Shown in pieces: positions 39,133 through 52,249 of a stretch of 64,000 nt of DNA. Origin of the DNA: Sphaeramia orbicularis (taxonomy: Eukaryota; Chordata; Actinopteri; Kurtiformes; Apogonidae); contig NC_043969.1 of NCBI RefSeq assembly GCF_902148855.1, positions 30,199,853 through 30,263,852 of the forward strand. The letters are read 5' to 3'. The notes below the pieces were generated by a model that saw only the letters and a list, made by a program, of their open reading frames with translations, ran no database searches and was not told the origin of the DNA. Made by a program: the position numbers and the translations under genes. Position 1 is the stretch's first letter. The number at the start of each line of letters is the position of its first letter.

Positions 39133-42100
39133 ATGGGGACATCTGCTGAAAGGAAATGGGTTTTTGTCTTTTTCTTCCTCTTGTGTTCTGTGTCTTCTTC
39201 TCTTCCCTCATTTTGTAAATTACGGAGACAGTTTCATCTAAACAGCATGCACAAAGCCGGTGATGTGATTCTGGGTGGGCTGTTTGAGGTCCACTATACA
39301 GCAATCTTCCCTGAGTGGACGTTCACCACAGAGCCACAACAGCCAACCTGCCAAGGGTGAGTCTAATATGAAAACAGTGAGGAGTGTGTATTCTTGGTAC
39401 AGGAGAAAATGTTACCGAAATGAGATGCATGAGATCTCAGTGTAGTGGGTAATACTGTTAAAACTTTACAATACAGCTGAAGAGGATTATTTTGAATATC
39501 ATGTCATTAGTGTTGTTCTCTTTGTAGTTAATAATGACATTTTTATGTTAGCTTTGACACTTTAGGCTTCAGACATGCAATGACCATGGCCTTTACTATT
39601 GAAGAGATAAACAGGAACGTCCACCTGCTTCCCAATGTGACTCTTGGATACAGTCTTTATGACAACTGTGGGGCACTTGTCATTGGATTTAGTAGTGCAC
39701 TGTCACTGGCCAGTGGCCGAGAAGAACAGTTTCTTCTGCAGGAGAACTGTACAGGAACCCCTCCCGTCTTGGGGATTGTTGGTGATTCATACTCAACATT
39801 TTCCATTGCCACCTCTAATGTACTAGGTTTATATAAAATGCCCATTGTAAGTTCTATTTTTTTTTTTTTTTTTTTTGTATCTAATGCCATTTTGTTCAAT
39901 GCATTTAATTTATTCTGTCTGTAAGTGATTGACCTGTGTGTGTCTCCCTGTAGGTGAGTTATTTTGCCACATGTTCATGCCTGAGTGATCGACATCGGTT
40001 TCCCTCCTTCTTTAGAACAATCCCAAGTGATACTTTTCAAGTAAATCAAACAAAGACAAAAAATCACTGATAAACCAAATTATTTACACAGAACTAATGA
40101 TGCAGGATTTCACTGAAGAATGTGTAATTTCTGTTAGATATAACATAATTACATGTACCTTTTGAATTACATCAACTATACAAAGTCATTTTTAGTATAT
40201 AAGTCATAATCTACATAGTTAATTGCATTTTTAAAAAAAGGTTTACAACATGTTCCAATTCTTTCCCTCTAATATATCCATTCAGGTTCGTGCTATGATT
40301 CAGATTCTGAAACATTTTGGCTGGACATGGGTGGGTCTGCTGGTTAGTGATGATGATTATGGACTCCACGTTGCCCAGTCTTTTCAGTCTGACCTGGCTC
40401 AGTCCGGTGCAGGTTGTCTTGCCTATTTGGAGGTTTTGCCCTGGGACAGTGACTCAAGTGAACTGAGGAGGATTGTGCATTTGATAAAGACATCAACAGC
40501 TCGTGTTGTTATGGTGTTTGCACATGAGTTCCACATGATTCACCTAATGGAAGAGGTTGGAATTAAAGCTTTGAAAAGTACTGAATTTAATTATATTTAA
40601 CCGATAAACTGATTTTTAAAAATGTTTGTTTGTCAAAGGCAACATTTTCTGAATTATTGTCTTTTATTATTAAATATAATCGCCCACAATTATTTACAAT
40701 CGCAGGACCTGTCTCTGGTGAAAAAAGATTAGTGATATAATGCAACATGAAAAATATAAAGATTATTACTTGTAGGTACAAAGCAAATATTAGAGAAAAA
40801 TACAAATGTTAACATGTTTTACTTTGTATTTGCTGAATGTATGTAAATGTTTTCTTTTACAATGGGATACACAGGTGGTGAAGCAGAATGTGACTGGTCT
40901 TCAGTGGATGGCCAGTGAAGCCTGGACAGCAGCTGCTGTGTTACAGACTCCACGCCTCATGCCATATTTGGGTGGTACACTAGGCATTGCCATCCGCAGA
41001 GGAGAATTAGGACTGAAGGAGTTCCTGTTGCAAGTTCGCCCTGGACTGCACAACAGCGACGATGGAAATAACATGGTGAGAGTTCAACCATTCTGCAGGT
41101 ATTTTGTCCCATATTTTAAGCAATGATATTGAATCTTCAGGTTTTATTAATTTTCTAAATGCTCTTCAGGTGCACCAATTTTGGGAACACATATTTCAGT
41201 GCAAGTTTAGACCACCTCTAGATGACTCTGGAGGAACACTGTGCACTGGACAAGAAGATTTAGAGAAAGTGGAGACTGAGTTTTTGGATGTTTCTAACCT
41301 GAGACCTGAGTATAACATCTACAAAGCTGTGTATGCGCTGGCGTATGCTCTTGATGACATGCTGCGCTGTGAACCAGGTAGAGGGCCTTTCAGAGGGAAC
41401 AGCTGTGCCAATTTGCAAAGAACAGAGCTGTGGCAGGTGTGATATCAGATTGCTTTCCCTGTAGAATTGTGCTATCAAATGAAATAAGGTCGTATTACTC
41501 ACGTATTTACACAATTTGAGTCTGATGAATCCTAGCATTGTCATCTTAGAATATACCTATACCATAAGAGAACAAAAAAAAAATAAACATCTGGGCATTC
41601 AATATATTCAGATAAGATTATGGATACATAACATAGATGATCCTAGACCTGACCAACTTTAGTAACCCAGATCTCAGGTTTCAAACATGCAGCCAGGGGG
41701 CCAAATCCGGCCCACCAAAGGGTCCAGTCCAGCCCTTTGGATGAATGTGTGAAATGGAAAAATTACACTAAGATATTAACAATCCTTTTAGTTCAGGTTC
41801 CACATTCAGAACGATTCAATCTCAAGTGAGCAGGACCAGTAAAATACTATCATAATAACATATAAATAATGACAACTTCAGATGTTTCTCTTTGTAAATG
41901 TAAATATTGTCATGTATTTACACTAAAATAAAGTATAATTTTGCAAAAAATATGAACAACCTGAAATGTCTTAAGAGAAGTAAGTACAATTTTAACAATA
42001 TTCTGCCATTTACTCAATGTTTTGTGTATTTGTAGATCCACTATGATCTGTAAGTTATACATAATGTACATGTATAAATGATAAACTGAGGCATGATATT

Positions 42101-45063
42101 GTTAAAATTACACTTTTTAGTTTGTTCATGTTATTCACATCTTTTGAAAGGATAGTTTGTAGATGTAAACCTGTTCATAATGTAAATTAACTTTTTTTTT
42201 GCTCTAAAACATAGAGAAAAGTCTGGAGTTGACATTATTTATATATTATTATGTTATTATTTTACTGGTTCGGCCCACTTCAGATCAAATTTAGGTGAAT
42301 CTGGCCCCTGAACTAAAATGAGTTTGACACCCCTGCCCTAGATCATTACACAGGCTTGTACTGTAGGCACTAGGAATGATGGGTAATCACTTCATCCACC
42401 TTTCTTCTCACCTGATGCACCATCACTCAGGGTCAGTCTGGACTCATCAGTTTATATTCCTTTTTTCCATTGAAACATGTTTTTTTTTAATAAATAAAAA
42501 GCCACTCACTGCATTAGTTAAAGAACTTGATACCAGTTGAAACATATTAATCACTGCAGCAGTTATCCAATGAAACTTTTTTTTTTTTTTACCTGTACAT
42601 TGTATTGTCCAAATAGCTACAGAGTACCAAGCCTAATGAAATAAAGTAAGAAGTAAAGTTAATCATATCACCTCTTAGATATTTTTATGATTGTGATGCT
42701 CAACTAATATTATTTAACCAGTTACACCTAAAACAACAGAAACTAGAAGCACTCGGAGAGCGCAGACCTCCGCCAAGGCTGATCAGTGGGCCCCCCCGTG
42801 GGCCCCCCCGCCCCCAAATACCACCAAAATTTAATCATTTCTTCCTTATCCCATTTCCAACAAACCCTGAAAATTTCATCCAAATCTGTCCATAACTTTT
42901 TGAGTTATGTTGCACACTAACGGACAGACAAACAAACAGACAGACAAACAAACAAACAAACCCTGGCAAAAACATAACCTCCTTGGCGGAGGTAATTAAT
43001 TTCATACTAAGATTAATATACAAAGCAAAGCTGTTGTGATTTTGTGGCCCATGATTTGAAGATTTGGAAAACAATTTTTGATCCATGTTTTTGTTGTTTA
43101 ATTTTTACTGTGATTTATAGCTTGTATATTACTTGCAAAATGTGAATTTCACCACATCACTCGGTGATCGGGTATCATTTGATGAGAATGGCGATGCCCT
43201 ACCAATCTATGATGTCATGAACTGGTTGTGGCTTCCTAATGGACGGACAAAGGTTCAAAATGTGGGTGAAGTTAAAAAGTCATCTGTCAAAGGTGAAGAA
43301 CTCACACTGGATGAAAACAAAATCTTCTGGAACTTTGAATCCAAAAAGGTCAATTTATGTTTCTCACAAATCTGTCTTTATTAGTCAGAAATATCTCATT
43401 TTATTGGTATACATTAGGGGACAGTGAGAGATTATTTGATTTTATTTGGTCATTTCTGCCATATAGGTGCCCCGGTCTGTGTGCAGTGAGAGCTGTCCTC
43501 CAGGGACTCGTTTAGCCAGAAGGAAGGGTCAGCCTGTGTGCTGTTTCGACTGCATCCCTTGTTCTGAAGGAAAGATGAGCAATGAGACTGGTGGGTGGAA
43601 AGTAACTCATTACAAATAATTAGTTACTGTATTTAAGAGGGTTTTCAGGTATCTGTAATGTATATTAATTTATCTGTATGACAAGTATTTACTTATTACA
43701 ACACATTTTAATGCAAATGTAATACTTCTTCAAAACACCCTTGTTACTTTACTTTTAATGTATTTGAGGGAGAAGATTAGTAATTGCTATTTTACATCAT
43801 TGTGCACATTCCCAATATCACATCCAGTGTTAACCTAAAGAGATGTGATACATTTATCCATCAGTGCTTATCCCACAAGACAACGTTGGTGTTCATATCT
43901 TTAGTTTTTTCATTTTGTACTTTTACAGCCAAGTTGAAATTAGACTGATTTAATAGTTTTATTAATATAATGTCAGATGAGTTTTGTGCCAAAACCAATG
44001 CTATAACTGTTTTTCATTTTGTTCCTTTTACTTTAGGTTCATTACTACTTAAGTAAAGCTGTTGAATCAGTTCCTCTACTTTTTACTTATCTTCTTTTTC
44101 TACCAAGGTCTCTGTATTTCTACTTCAGTAGAATATGTATATGCTTTCTCAGACTCCATGGAGTGCACCAGTTGTCCAGAGGATTTCTGGTCCAGTCCCC
44201 AGCGTGATCTCTGTGTGCCCAAGAAAACTGAGTTCCTCTCCTACCATGAGCCTCTGGGTATCTGCTTGACAACTGCATCATTGTTGGGTACATTTGTTAG
44301 TGCAGTTGTTTTTGGGATTTTCATTCATCATCGCAAAACACCAATAGTACGAGCCAATAACTCTGAGCTGAGTTTCCATCTTCTGGTGTCTCTTAAACTG
44401 TGCTTCCTGTGTTCACTGTTGTTCATTGGTCGTCCTAGACTATGGACATGCCAGCTGAGACATGCAGCGTTTGGGATCAGCTTTGTGCTTTGTGTCTCAT
44501 GCATTCTGGTGAAAACCGTGGTGGTTCTGGCTGTGTTTAAGGCCTCGAAACCAGGAGGTGGAGCCAGTCTCAAGTGGTTTGGTCCTCTACAGCAGAGAGG
44601 CACCGTTTTAGCTCTTACATCTGTCCAAGCAGCAATCTGCACAGCTTGGCTTGTCTCTGCATCTCCAGCTCCACATAAAAACACTGAATATCATAATGAT
44701 AAAATAGTTTATGAGTGTGTAGTTGGGTCCACAGTTGGTTTTGCAGTGTTACTGGGTTATATTGGTTTTCTGGCTATTCTCAGCTTCCTGTTAGCATTTA
44801 TGGCAAGGAATCTTCCCGACAACTTCAATGAGGCCAAACTCATCACTTTCAGTATGTTGATCTTCTGTGCTGTGTGGGTGGCCTTTGTCCCTGCTTATAT
44901 TAACTCTCCAGGTAAATATGCAGATGCAGTGGAAGTGTTTGCCATCCTGGCCTCCAGTTTTGGCCTTTTGGTTGCACTATTTGGACCCAAATGTTACATC
45001 ATACTGCTGAAACCAGAGAGAAACACAAAGAAAGCAATCATGGGTAAAGACATCAATAAGTAA
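39133..45063 (+). CDS. P4: intact V2R/OlfC-type chemosensory receptor, 868 aa
   Basis: Exons: e1 39133-39356, e2 39552-39846, e3 39954-40040, e4 40286-40555, e5 40875-41075, e6 41170-41436, e7 43121-43348, e8 43467-43590, e9 44153-45063; all phases agree and no stop interrupts. Product: signal peptide ([14 protein letters not shown]), Venus-flytrap domain about residues 30-520 ([49 protein letters not shown]), NCD3G linker about 525-575 ([21 protein letters not shown]), then seven helices ending [20 protein letters not shown]. Start is the first ATG below the TATA-like box and opens a good leader. Exons 5 and 6 are 6-9 bases shorter than in sisters: GELGLKEF replaces GEIPGLKEF and PPLDDSGGT replaces the [12 protein letters not shown] loop. 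Intron 6 holds two transposon remnants. Expected to couple amino-acid odours to G protein in olfactory neurons; ligand unknown. Confidence 0.92.
41675..42335. mobile_element. hAT-type non-autonomous element in P4 intron 6
   Basis: Right end is the complement of CAGGGGTGTCAAACTCATTT; left end is CAGGTTTCAAACATGCAG followed by GGGCCAAATCCGGCCC, a typical fish hAT end pair. Flanks CCCAGATC (left) and CCCTAGATC (right) resemble an 8-base target duplication with one indel. No transposase frame. Confidence 0.65.
42741..42994 (-). repeat. Minus-strand copy of the CCTCCGCCAAGG-ended repeat
   Basis: Same sequence as 32581-33240 inverted, complete from AACTAGAAGCACTCGG to CCTTGGCGGAGG, in P4 intron 6. 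Confidence 0.75.
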
Positions 45064-45162
45064 ATAAAAAAGTATATTGCCCAGTACTTTAGTGTTGTTA
45101 TCGATCTGTGATTCAACATGTGGACATGAGTTCTTTATAGGTTATAACCTTTTTACGGGTGG

Positions 45163-45168
45163 AATAAA
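45163..45168 (+). terminator. Polyadenylation signal of P4
   Basis: AATAAA within GGTGGAATAAACCATCAAAA, 100 bases after the stop. The same sequence follows P5 (49991-49996), and a related one lies far downstream of P6 (58180). Confidence 0.45.
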
Positions 45169-46062
45169 CCATCAAAACATTTAATAAATCCATTGTTCTG
45201 CTTCATTATTGCATCTTTTTACCTTATCATCACCAATGACACAATGAGTGAATTATGTTATGTATTATGGTTACATTTTTATTTTGCTTTTACTTCAAGT
45301 CATTTTGAATTGATTTACAGATGCTGTGTTTTTACAACACTAATCTAGGATGGAACTTTTAGAGGGCTATGCCACTTGTAGTGTGACCTAACTTGAGGAA
45401 AAATATATGGACTTCAATGATATGAGACAACAATCTTTTTTTATCATGTTTTATCAATCCACTACTTATATGATGTCTGTCATTTTAAAATGCAATTTAC
45501 AATTCAAGAAAAAGACAGTTTAATATAGTAAGTTCTAATTTTGTGTGAAAATGCTCAGTAAACTGCATCTGTGGTGTCACATGATATAAGTCACACTAAA
45601 ATATCAGATACCCTGGTACATTGCATCTCATTGTTTAAGAATATATGATAAAAAAGCTGAACATCACCACATGCCTCATCACATGGAGGTCTACAGAGCC
45701 ATCTTCAGTGATTATGAGCAGAGTATGGAGAGAGACCATTGTGATGTCATTTTTTCTTTTTACGTATTTCCATGATCTCATACTTCTTTTTTTCCAAACA
45801 TACATTTGATCTAGTGGACACCTTAATAAACATAAATAATCACACTACTTATGTATTTGTATTTTTTTACTTTTAGTGAGTGGTGACCTGATGACTTGGT
45901 ATTTTTGTGGTTAAACACAAATTTGTAGACCTACACCTAAAATTTAAGTGACTGATTATTTCTGCTTCAATAAATGAAATGTGAAATGTAAATATTAGGC
46001 CCTGCCCCTGCTTCTGCTCCAGCCCTGATGGGTAGTATGAAAGAATAGACACCACCAATAGT

Positions 46063-46071
46063 CAATAAAAG
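46063..46071 (+). promoter_or_regulatory. TATA-like CAATAAAAG of P5
   Basis: TAGTCAATAAAAG, shared at 53858-53867 (P6) and 59605-59614 (P7), preceded in all three by a conserved CC(T/C)(T/C)GATGGGT block. Lies 50-85 bases before the start codons. Confidence 0.45.
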
Positions 46072-46147
46072 TGGCTGACATAAACAGTTAAACAGGCACT
46101 CCAACCTTCTAAATGCCTGGGTTAAGAGCATGACAAGGAGGCGTGTC

Positions 46148-49100
46148 ATGTGGGACTTTGTAAATATCAACTTTATGTTTTTACTCTTGTCTTCCTACTT
46201 TTCTCCCTCTATGGTTTCCACAGTTTCCTCCTCCTGCCATTTACAGGGACAGTTTCACTTAAATGGAATGCACAAAACTGGAGATGTGATTCTAGGGGGC
46301 CTGTTTGGAGTCCACTTTTTCTCTGTTTCCTGATTTCTCATTTACAGTTCAGCCTCAACACATCATCTGCCATGGGTAAGACTGTTATAGAATTATAATT
46401 TTAATTATAACTATAAAAAGCTTCAAGTAGGGAAAAATTAGTGACGTGTATTGAATATTTTCTTTATCAGATCTCTGTTCAGACTTACATTTAGTGTAAC
46501 CTAGTTTGTTTTTAAATTAAATTAGTATAATAATTCTTTCCATTAACTGGTTGAAAAACATATCTTTGCATTTGCTTTGACAATGTATTTTTGTAAAGTA
46601 TTATGTAATCACAGAGGTATTTTTGTGTTAGTTTTGATGTTCTAGGGTTCAGGCGGACCCAGACTATGGCCTTTGCTATTGATGAGATCAACAGAAACAA
46701 CAAACTACTGCCTAATGTGACTCTGGGATATAGTCTGTATGATGCTGTGTCGAACTAGGAGTGGCATTTCGTGCTGCATTATCATTAGTCAGCGGTCAAG
46801 AGAAGCAGTTTGTGTTAGATGACACATGTGTGGGAATCCCTCCAGTCCTGGGGATAGTGGGTGATTCTTCTTCTACACGTTCTATTGCCATCTCCAGTGT
46901 GGTAGGTTTGTACCGAGTGCCTATGGTAAGTTTTTTTTCCTTTCAGTCAGCACAAACAACACTTTTCATTACCTATTCATTTGCAGTGCTTTTGCTATTG
47001 AAATTGAATAAAGTATATAAAATATAGTGTTTTGTTTTGTTTTTTTTTGTTTCTTTTTAATCTCTATTTTCCAGGTGAGTTATTTTGCCACATGTTCCTG
47101 TTTGAGTGACCAGGAAAAGTTTCCATCCTTCTTTCGGACAATTCCAAGTGATGCCCTCCAGGTGAGAACATGAATAAAAGACCTGTGAAAGAAAAACTGT
47201 GAAGTGTTTTACATTTTTTCCAGTATATGTACTCATTGTAATTTGTATTTATTCAGGTGAGTGCTATGATTCAGATTCTTAAACACTTCAGCTGGACGTG
47301 GGCAGGTCTGCTGGTCAGTGATGATGACTATGGACTCCATGCTGCCCAGTCTTTCCAAGTGGATCTTGCCCAGTCTAGTGTGGGTTGTCTAGCCGACTTT
47401 GAGATTTTACCCTGGGGAGAGAATCCATCTGAACTTAAGAGGATTGTGAATGTTATGAGAAAGTCAACGGCTCACGTGGTCATTGCTTTTGCACATGAAT
47501 CCAACATGATTAACCTGATGGAGGAGGTAACTTTTGATCTAACTTCATGAATGAAGGAAAAAGAAATAGGAATCAAAACTGTAAAAAAATAAAAAAAAAA
47601 ATTTAAGTTGCACTTTCTGTATCCAGCCCTTGTGTGCATATAAACTATACAGTAAATCGTAGATGAGGGCTGCAACATGACTAATTGACACACACATTAT
47701 ACAGGTGATGAGGCAGAATGTGACTGGTCTTCAGTGGATGGCCAGTGAAGCCTGGGCATCAGCCACTGTGTTACAGACTCCACGCCTCATGCCATATCTG
47801 GGTGGTACACTGGGTATTGCCATCCGCAGAGGAGAGATACCAGGACTCAAGGAGTTTTTGTTACAAATACAACCTAACCAGGATTTATTCAACAGTTATG
47901 AAAATAATATGGTTAGAGTTTGACCTTGCATTGTTCATTTTTAGTAAGAATGATACATTTCCATTGTCTTTCACACATATTGACAATGTTTCAGGTAACT
48001 CAGTTTTGGGAACACACATTTCAGTGTAAGTTTGCACCACCTCCAGTAGGTTGGGTAGAAGCTGGAGGAACACTGTGCACTGGACGAGAAGATCTAGAGA
48101 AAGTGGAAACAGAGTTTTTGGATATTACGAACCTTAGACCAGAGTATAATGTGTACAAGGCTGTGTATGCTCTGGCCTATGCCCTCGATGACATGCTGCG
48201 CTGTGAACCAGGTAAAGGACCTTTCAGAGGGAACAGCTGTGCCAGTTTACAAAGACTGGAGCCATGGCAGGTATGACATCACTGTTTACATCACATTCTT
48301 AATTTGTGTTTTGCCACTTAATTTTGTTTTGACTAAGAACACTTGTTTATATCCACACCTATGATAATGTGAATATGTTTCATAATGATTGTACAGAAAA
48401 CCAGATGTGAGTATGAAAAGTGTGACAATTCCATTTTCCCCCACTCATTTGTTTGCAGCTTGTACATTATTTGCAAAAGGTGAACTTCACCACATCATTT
48501 GGTGATCAGGTATCATTTGATGAAAATGGCGATGCCCTGCCAATCTATGACATCATGAACTGGTTGTGGCTTCCTGATGGACGGACAGAGGTTCAGACTG
48601 TGGGAGAAGTTAAGAAATCGGCCTTCAAAGGGGAAGAACTCTTACTGGATGAAGATAAAATCTTCTGGAACTTTGAATCCACAAAGGTCTGTCATCTCAG
48701 TACTAATTAAAATGTGTCGGACTAACATCATTTCTGTTGGTTGACAATGATATAATCAGATGTTTGTTCCAGCCTCCCCGGTCTGTGTGCAGTGACAGCT
48801 GCCCTCCTGGTACTCGCATGGCCAGAAAGAAGGGGCAACCAGAGTGTTGTTTTGACTGCATCCTGTGTTCAGATGGAAAAATCAGCAATAAAAGTGGTGA
48901 GAGTTTTTTTCTTTTGATAAATAATAAAGTTTGGAGACAAAATAAAAACTCATGTTTCAATCATATTTGTACCCTCTCAGACTCCATAGAGTGCACCAGT
49001 CGTCCAGAGGATTTCTGGTCCAGTCCCCAGCGTGACCACTGTGTTCCTAAGAAAACTGAGTTCCTCTCCTACCATGAGCCTCTGGGTATCTGCTTGACCA

Positions 49101-49891
49101 CTGCATCATTACTGGGTGCAATTATATGTGCTGCAGTCCTGGGGATTTTCATTCATCATCGTAGGACACCAATAGTACGAGCCAATAACTCTGAGCTGAG
49201 TTTCCATCTTCTGGTGTCTCTTAAACTGTGCTTCCTGTGTTCACTGTTGTTCATCGGTCGTCCCAGACTATGGACATGTCAACTGAGACATGCAGCGTTT
49301 GGGATCAGCTTTGTGCTTTGTGTCTCATGTATTCTGGTGAAAACCGTGGTGGTTCTGGCTGTATTTAAGGCCTCAAAACCAGGAGGTGGAGCCAGTCTCA
49401 AGTGGTTTGGTCCTCTACAGCAGAGAGGCACCATTTTAGCTCTTACATCTGTCCAAGCAGCAATCTGCACAGCTTGGCTTGTCTCTGCATCTCCAGCTCC
49501 ACATAAAAACACTGAATATCATAATGATAAAATAGTTTATGAGTGTGTAGTTGGGTCCACAGCTGGTTTTGCAGTGTTACTGGGTTAAATTGGTTTTCTG
49601 GCTATTTTCAGCTTCCTGTTAGCATTTATGGCAAGGAATCTTCCCGACAACTTCAATGAGGCCAAACTCATCACTTTCAGTATGTTGATCTTCTGTGCTG
49701 TGTGGGTGGCCTTTGTCCCTGCTTATATTAACTCTCCAGGTAAATATACAGATGCAGTGGAGGTGTTTGCCATCCTGGCCTCCAGTTTTGGCCTTTTGGT
49801 TGCACTATTCGGACCCAAATGTTACATAATCCTGCTGAAACCAGAGAGGAACACAAAGAAAGCCATCATGGGTAAAGACATCAGTAAGTAA
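46148..49891 (+). pseudogene. P5: V2R/OlfC-type receptor, near copy of P6, disabled
   Basis: Exons: e1 46148-46375, e2 46632-46925, e3 47075-47161, e4 47257-47526, e5 47705-47911, e6 47995-48270, e7 48459-48686, e8 48773-48896, e9 48981-49891. Exons 3-8 are open with subfamily lengths. Against P6, e1 lacks two bases in TCTCTGTGTTTCC, e2 lacks one base in GATAACTGTGTC, and e9 carries TAA at 49586-49588 in place of the tyrosine codon in VLLGYIGF, within a transmembrane segment. After that stop the frame continues open to 49891. An in-frame ATG at 46130 also exists; 46148 is preferred because P7 starts at the matching codon. The nonsense change is a substitution, so unlike most breaks in this window it is unlikely to be an indel error. 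Confidence 0.9.
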
Positions 49892-50605
49892 ATAAAAAGG
49901 TATTTTGCCCAGTACTTTTGTGTTGTTATTGATCTGTGATTCAACATGTGGACATGAGCCCGTTATAGGTTATAACCTTTTTACGGGTGGAATAAACCAT
50001 CAAAACATGAAATAAATCCATTGTTCTGCTTCATTATTGCATCTTTTTTGCTTTACTGTCACCAATGACAACATGAGTAAATTATATTATGTATCATGGT
50101 TACATTTTTGTTTTGTTTTCACTTCAAGTCATTTTAAATCTATTTGTAATGACTTGTTTCTGAAAAGTCCAAGGTTTTAATGAGGCACAGATGCTGTATT
50201 TTTACAACATTAATCTAGTATAGAATTTTTAAAAGGCGATATCACATGTAGTGTGACCCATTGGACCCAAGTTGAGAAAAAATATGTCTAGACATCAATG
50301 ATATGAGACAAGTATCTTTTTTTTTTTTTTTTTATCATGTTTTATATATCCATTACATATATGAATGTTTGTCATTTTAAAATGTAATTTATAATTCAAG
50401 AGAGCTAGTTTTGTGTGAAAACTCTCAGTGAACTGCATCTGCAGTGTCACATGATACAAGTCATACCAAAATATCAGTTACCCTGGCACAATTGCATCAA
50501 ACTTTTTAAGAATATATGAAAAAAAAAAAGCTGAAAATCACTCCTCATCACATTGAAGTCTGCCGAAATATCTTCAGCAAATATGAACAGAGTATGGAGA
50601 GAGAC
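49892..50605. repeat. Duplicated 3' flank, copy of 45064-45720
   Basis: Aligns from TAAATAAAAAGGTATTTTGCC through TATGAACAGAGTATGGAGAG with the P4 3' flank, including the polyadenylation signal. No coding exon. Confidence 0.75.
49991..49996 (+). terminator. Polyadenylation signal of P5
   Basis: AATAAA about 100 bases after the stop, in the same context as that of P4. Confidence 0.4.
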
Positions 50606-51333
50606 TGTGAGGAAGATTTTTGATTCCCCACTATTCTATTTGCTGGATCACTTTAGAAAGACTCCACAGCAGGTGATCGGTCAGAATCACTTTATTTGTC
50701 TGGCCACCATCAGATCCTTACAGCTGTCTGTTGCATGTGAGTGGTCTACATAGACAAACAGAAATGTGAATTAAACAAATGCACATAACCAAACAATATT
50801 TCCAACAGGATTACTGCCACATCTTAAGAAAATGCTGAACTAAGGCACATCATAACAGCAGATTTAACTAAATACTACAACAGCAATACCACACTGCCAT
50901 CTAGCGTGAATAATAATAACGGCAGTCACCTATCACCTGACCCGAATGATCACACACTGAGCATGCCTCTTTAACATGTACAACCGTTAGCAGTTAGTAT
51001 ACGCGGCACACAACACGGCATGGAAACGGCATGAAAACATGAGAAAACACTGAACTAATCATGGCTCTTGACTTATGTTACCTTACACAAACAATACCGT
51101 AACACTGTTTTTCTCACTCACTTGTAATGGACGCACTCGCAACAGATGACAGCAGGACGAGTAGCAAATACGTCTCACTCGGTGGTCAGACTGCTAACAA
51201 TGTCATAGACCTACATCCAATATGAGTTCTGATTGGTCAATAAGCTGTGCTGAGCGAGGCGTAGAACAAGTGAGGAGAGAGAGCCAGTCAAACACACAGC
51301 TCAACATCGTCACCAGGGGCAGCCTTTTTCACA
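50606..51333 (-). mobile_element. Solo LTR (728 bases) with GAGAC target duplication
   Basis: Begins TGTGAGGAAG and ends TTTTTCACA (TG...CA), flanked by GAGAC at 50601-50605 and 51334-51338. The paralogous spacer has the uninterrupted sequence with one GAGAC. On the minus strand it has a CCAAT-type box (GACCAATCAGAA) in the first third and AATAAAGTG near the far end, so U3-R-U5 runs right to left. No internal retroelement sequence is present. Family (Gypsy/ERV-like) is not resolved. It is younger than the P5/P6 duplication. Confidence 0.85.
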
Positions 51334-51538
51334 GAGACCATCATGATGTCATTTTTCATCTTACACATTTCCACATTCTCATCCTTCTTTTTTGTGTTCA
51401 AACATGCATTTGCCCTAATGGACACCTTATGGACACAAAATATTTATGCATTTGCATTTTCACTATCAGTGAGTGATGACTTGGTTTTTACGGTGGCTGA
51501 CAAGGGCCAAACACACTGCAACAGCCCAATGTGTCTCA

Positions 51539-52186
51539 AGCCCCTTTTCCACAGCACTTCTGTTCCAGGAATATTTTGCCTTTATTCCAGAGCGACGTCT
51601 GTGTAATTGAAATGGTGGGATCATTTGGTCCCACTTTCATCGCAGCTTTGTAACACCTCTGGAGGTAGTAACAGAGCCATGGTAAAGGATGAATCATGAT
51701 TCCGGAACGCTATGTGAAAGGAACACCTCTCACTCCACAACCAAGGTGTGACGTTTTGATGGCATATTGCATGTGCGACCCCCCCACCGGGGGGATTTAA
51801 AAATCAATGCGGGCAATGTATAGTAAACAAACATTAACGGCACCAGAAAGATGTCGAACTGGGGAGATACCAAGATCCCTGAGCTGTTGTCACTTCGGGC
51901 GAAGGACTCTATCCATGCTACGGAATGGGGAAAGGTGGGCCGACTTTGGAGAGGTTCGCTAAAACCACTATGCTTGGGGTATTTCCGACGCGCTAGTTAT
52001 ATGTCACATCATACGCTGCACTGCGTCACCGCCTCTTTGATTCCGGAATGCAGGTCCGCTGTGTAAAAGTCCAGCCTGTCTCACCTCTGTTACTCCTTTG
52101 GCTTGGCTGTGGAAATCAGTCACTGGTGGAAAAAAGGTGGGAACAGCATCTCACCTTTTTTCCGGGATCTCTGTGTAAAAGTGGCT
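51539..52186. mobile_element. MITE with TCA target duplication, nested in the fold-back element
   Basis: Inverted ends AGCCCCTTTTCCACAG and complement of AGCCACTTTTACACAG. Flanked by TCA at 51536-51538 and 52187-52189; the opposite arm of the host element reads GTGTCTCAGTTGG with a single TCA, confirming both ends. A 3-base duplication suggests PIF/Harbinger or a relative. Non-coding. Confidence 0.75.
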
Positions 52187-52249
52187 TCAGTTAGAGAAAA
52201 CTACTGCAAGTACAGAAATTATGCAAATTTACAAACTCAAACACAAGTC

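Larger units (their letters stand above)
45064..46129. repeat. P4-P5 spacer, unfilled copy of the P5-P6 spacer
   Basis: No exon seen. Collinear with 49892-50605 plus 51334-51489 plus 53661-53925. It therefore shows the sequence before the solo LTR (target GAGAC after GTATGGAGA) and before the inverted-repeat element (target in GACTTGGTATTTTTGTGG) were inserted. Confidence 0.75.

Noticed and set aside
51222-51606. Frames of 84 and 87 codons
   Set aside because: They cross the LTR end, the duplicated spacer and the inverted-repeat element; no domain and no splice signals.
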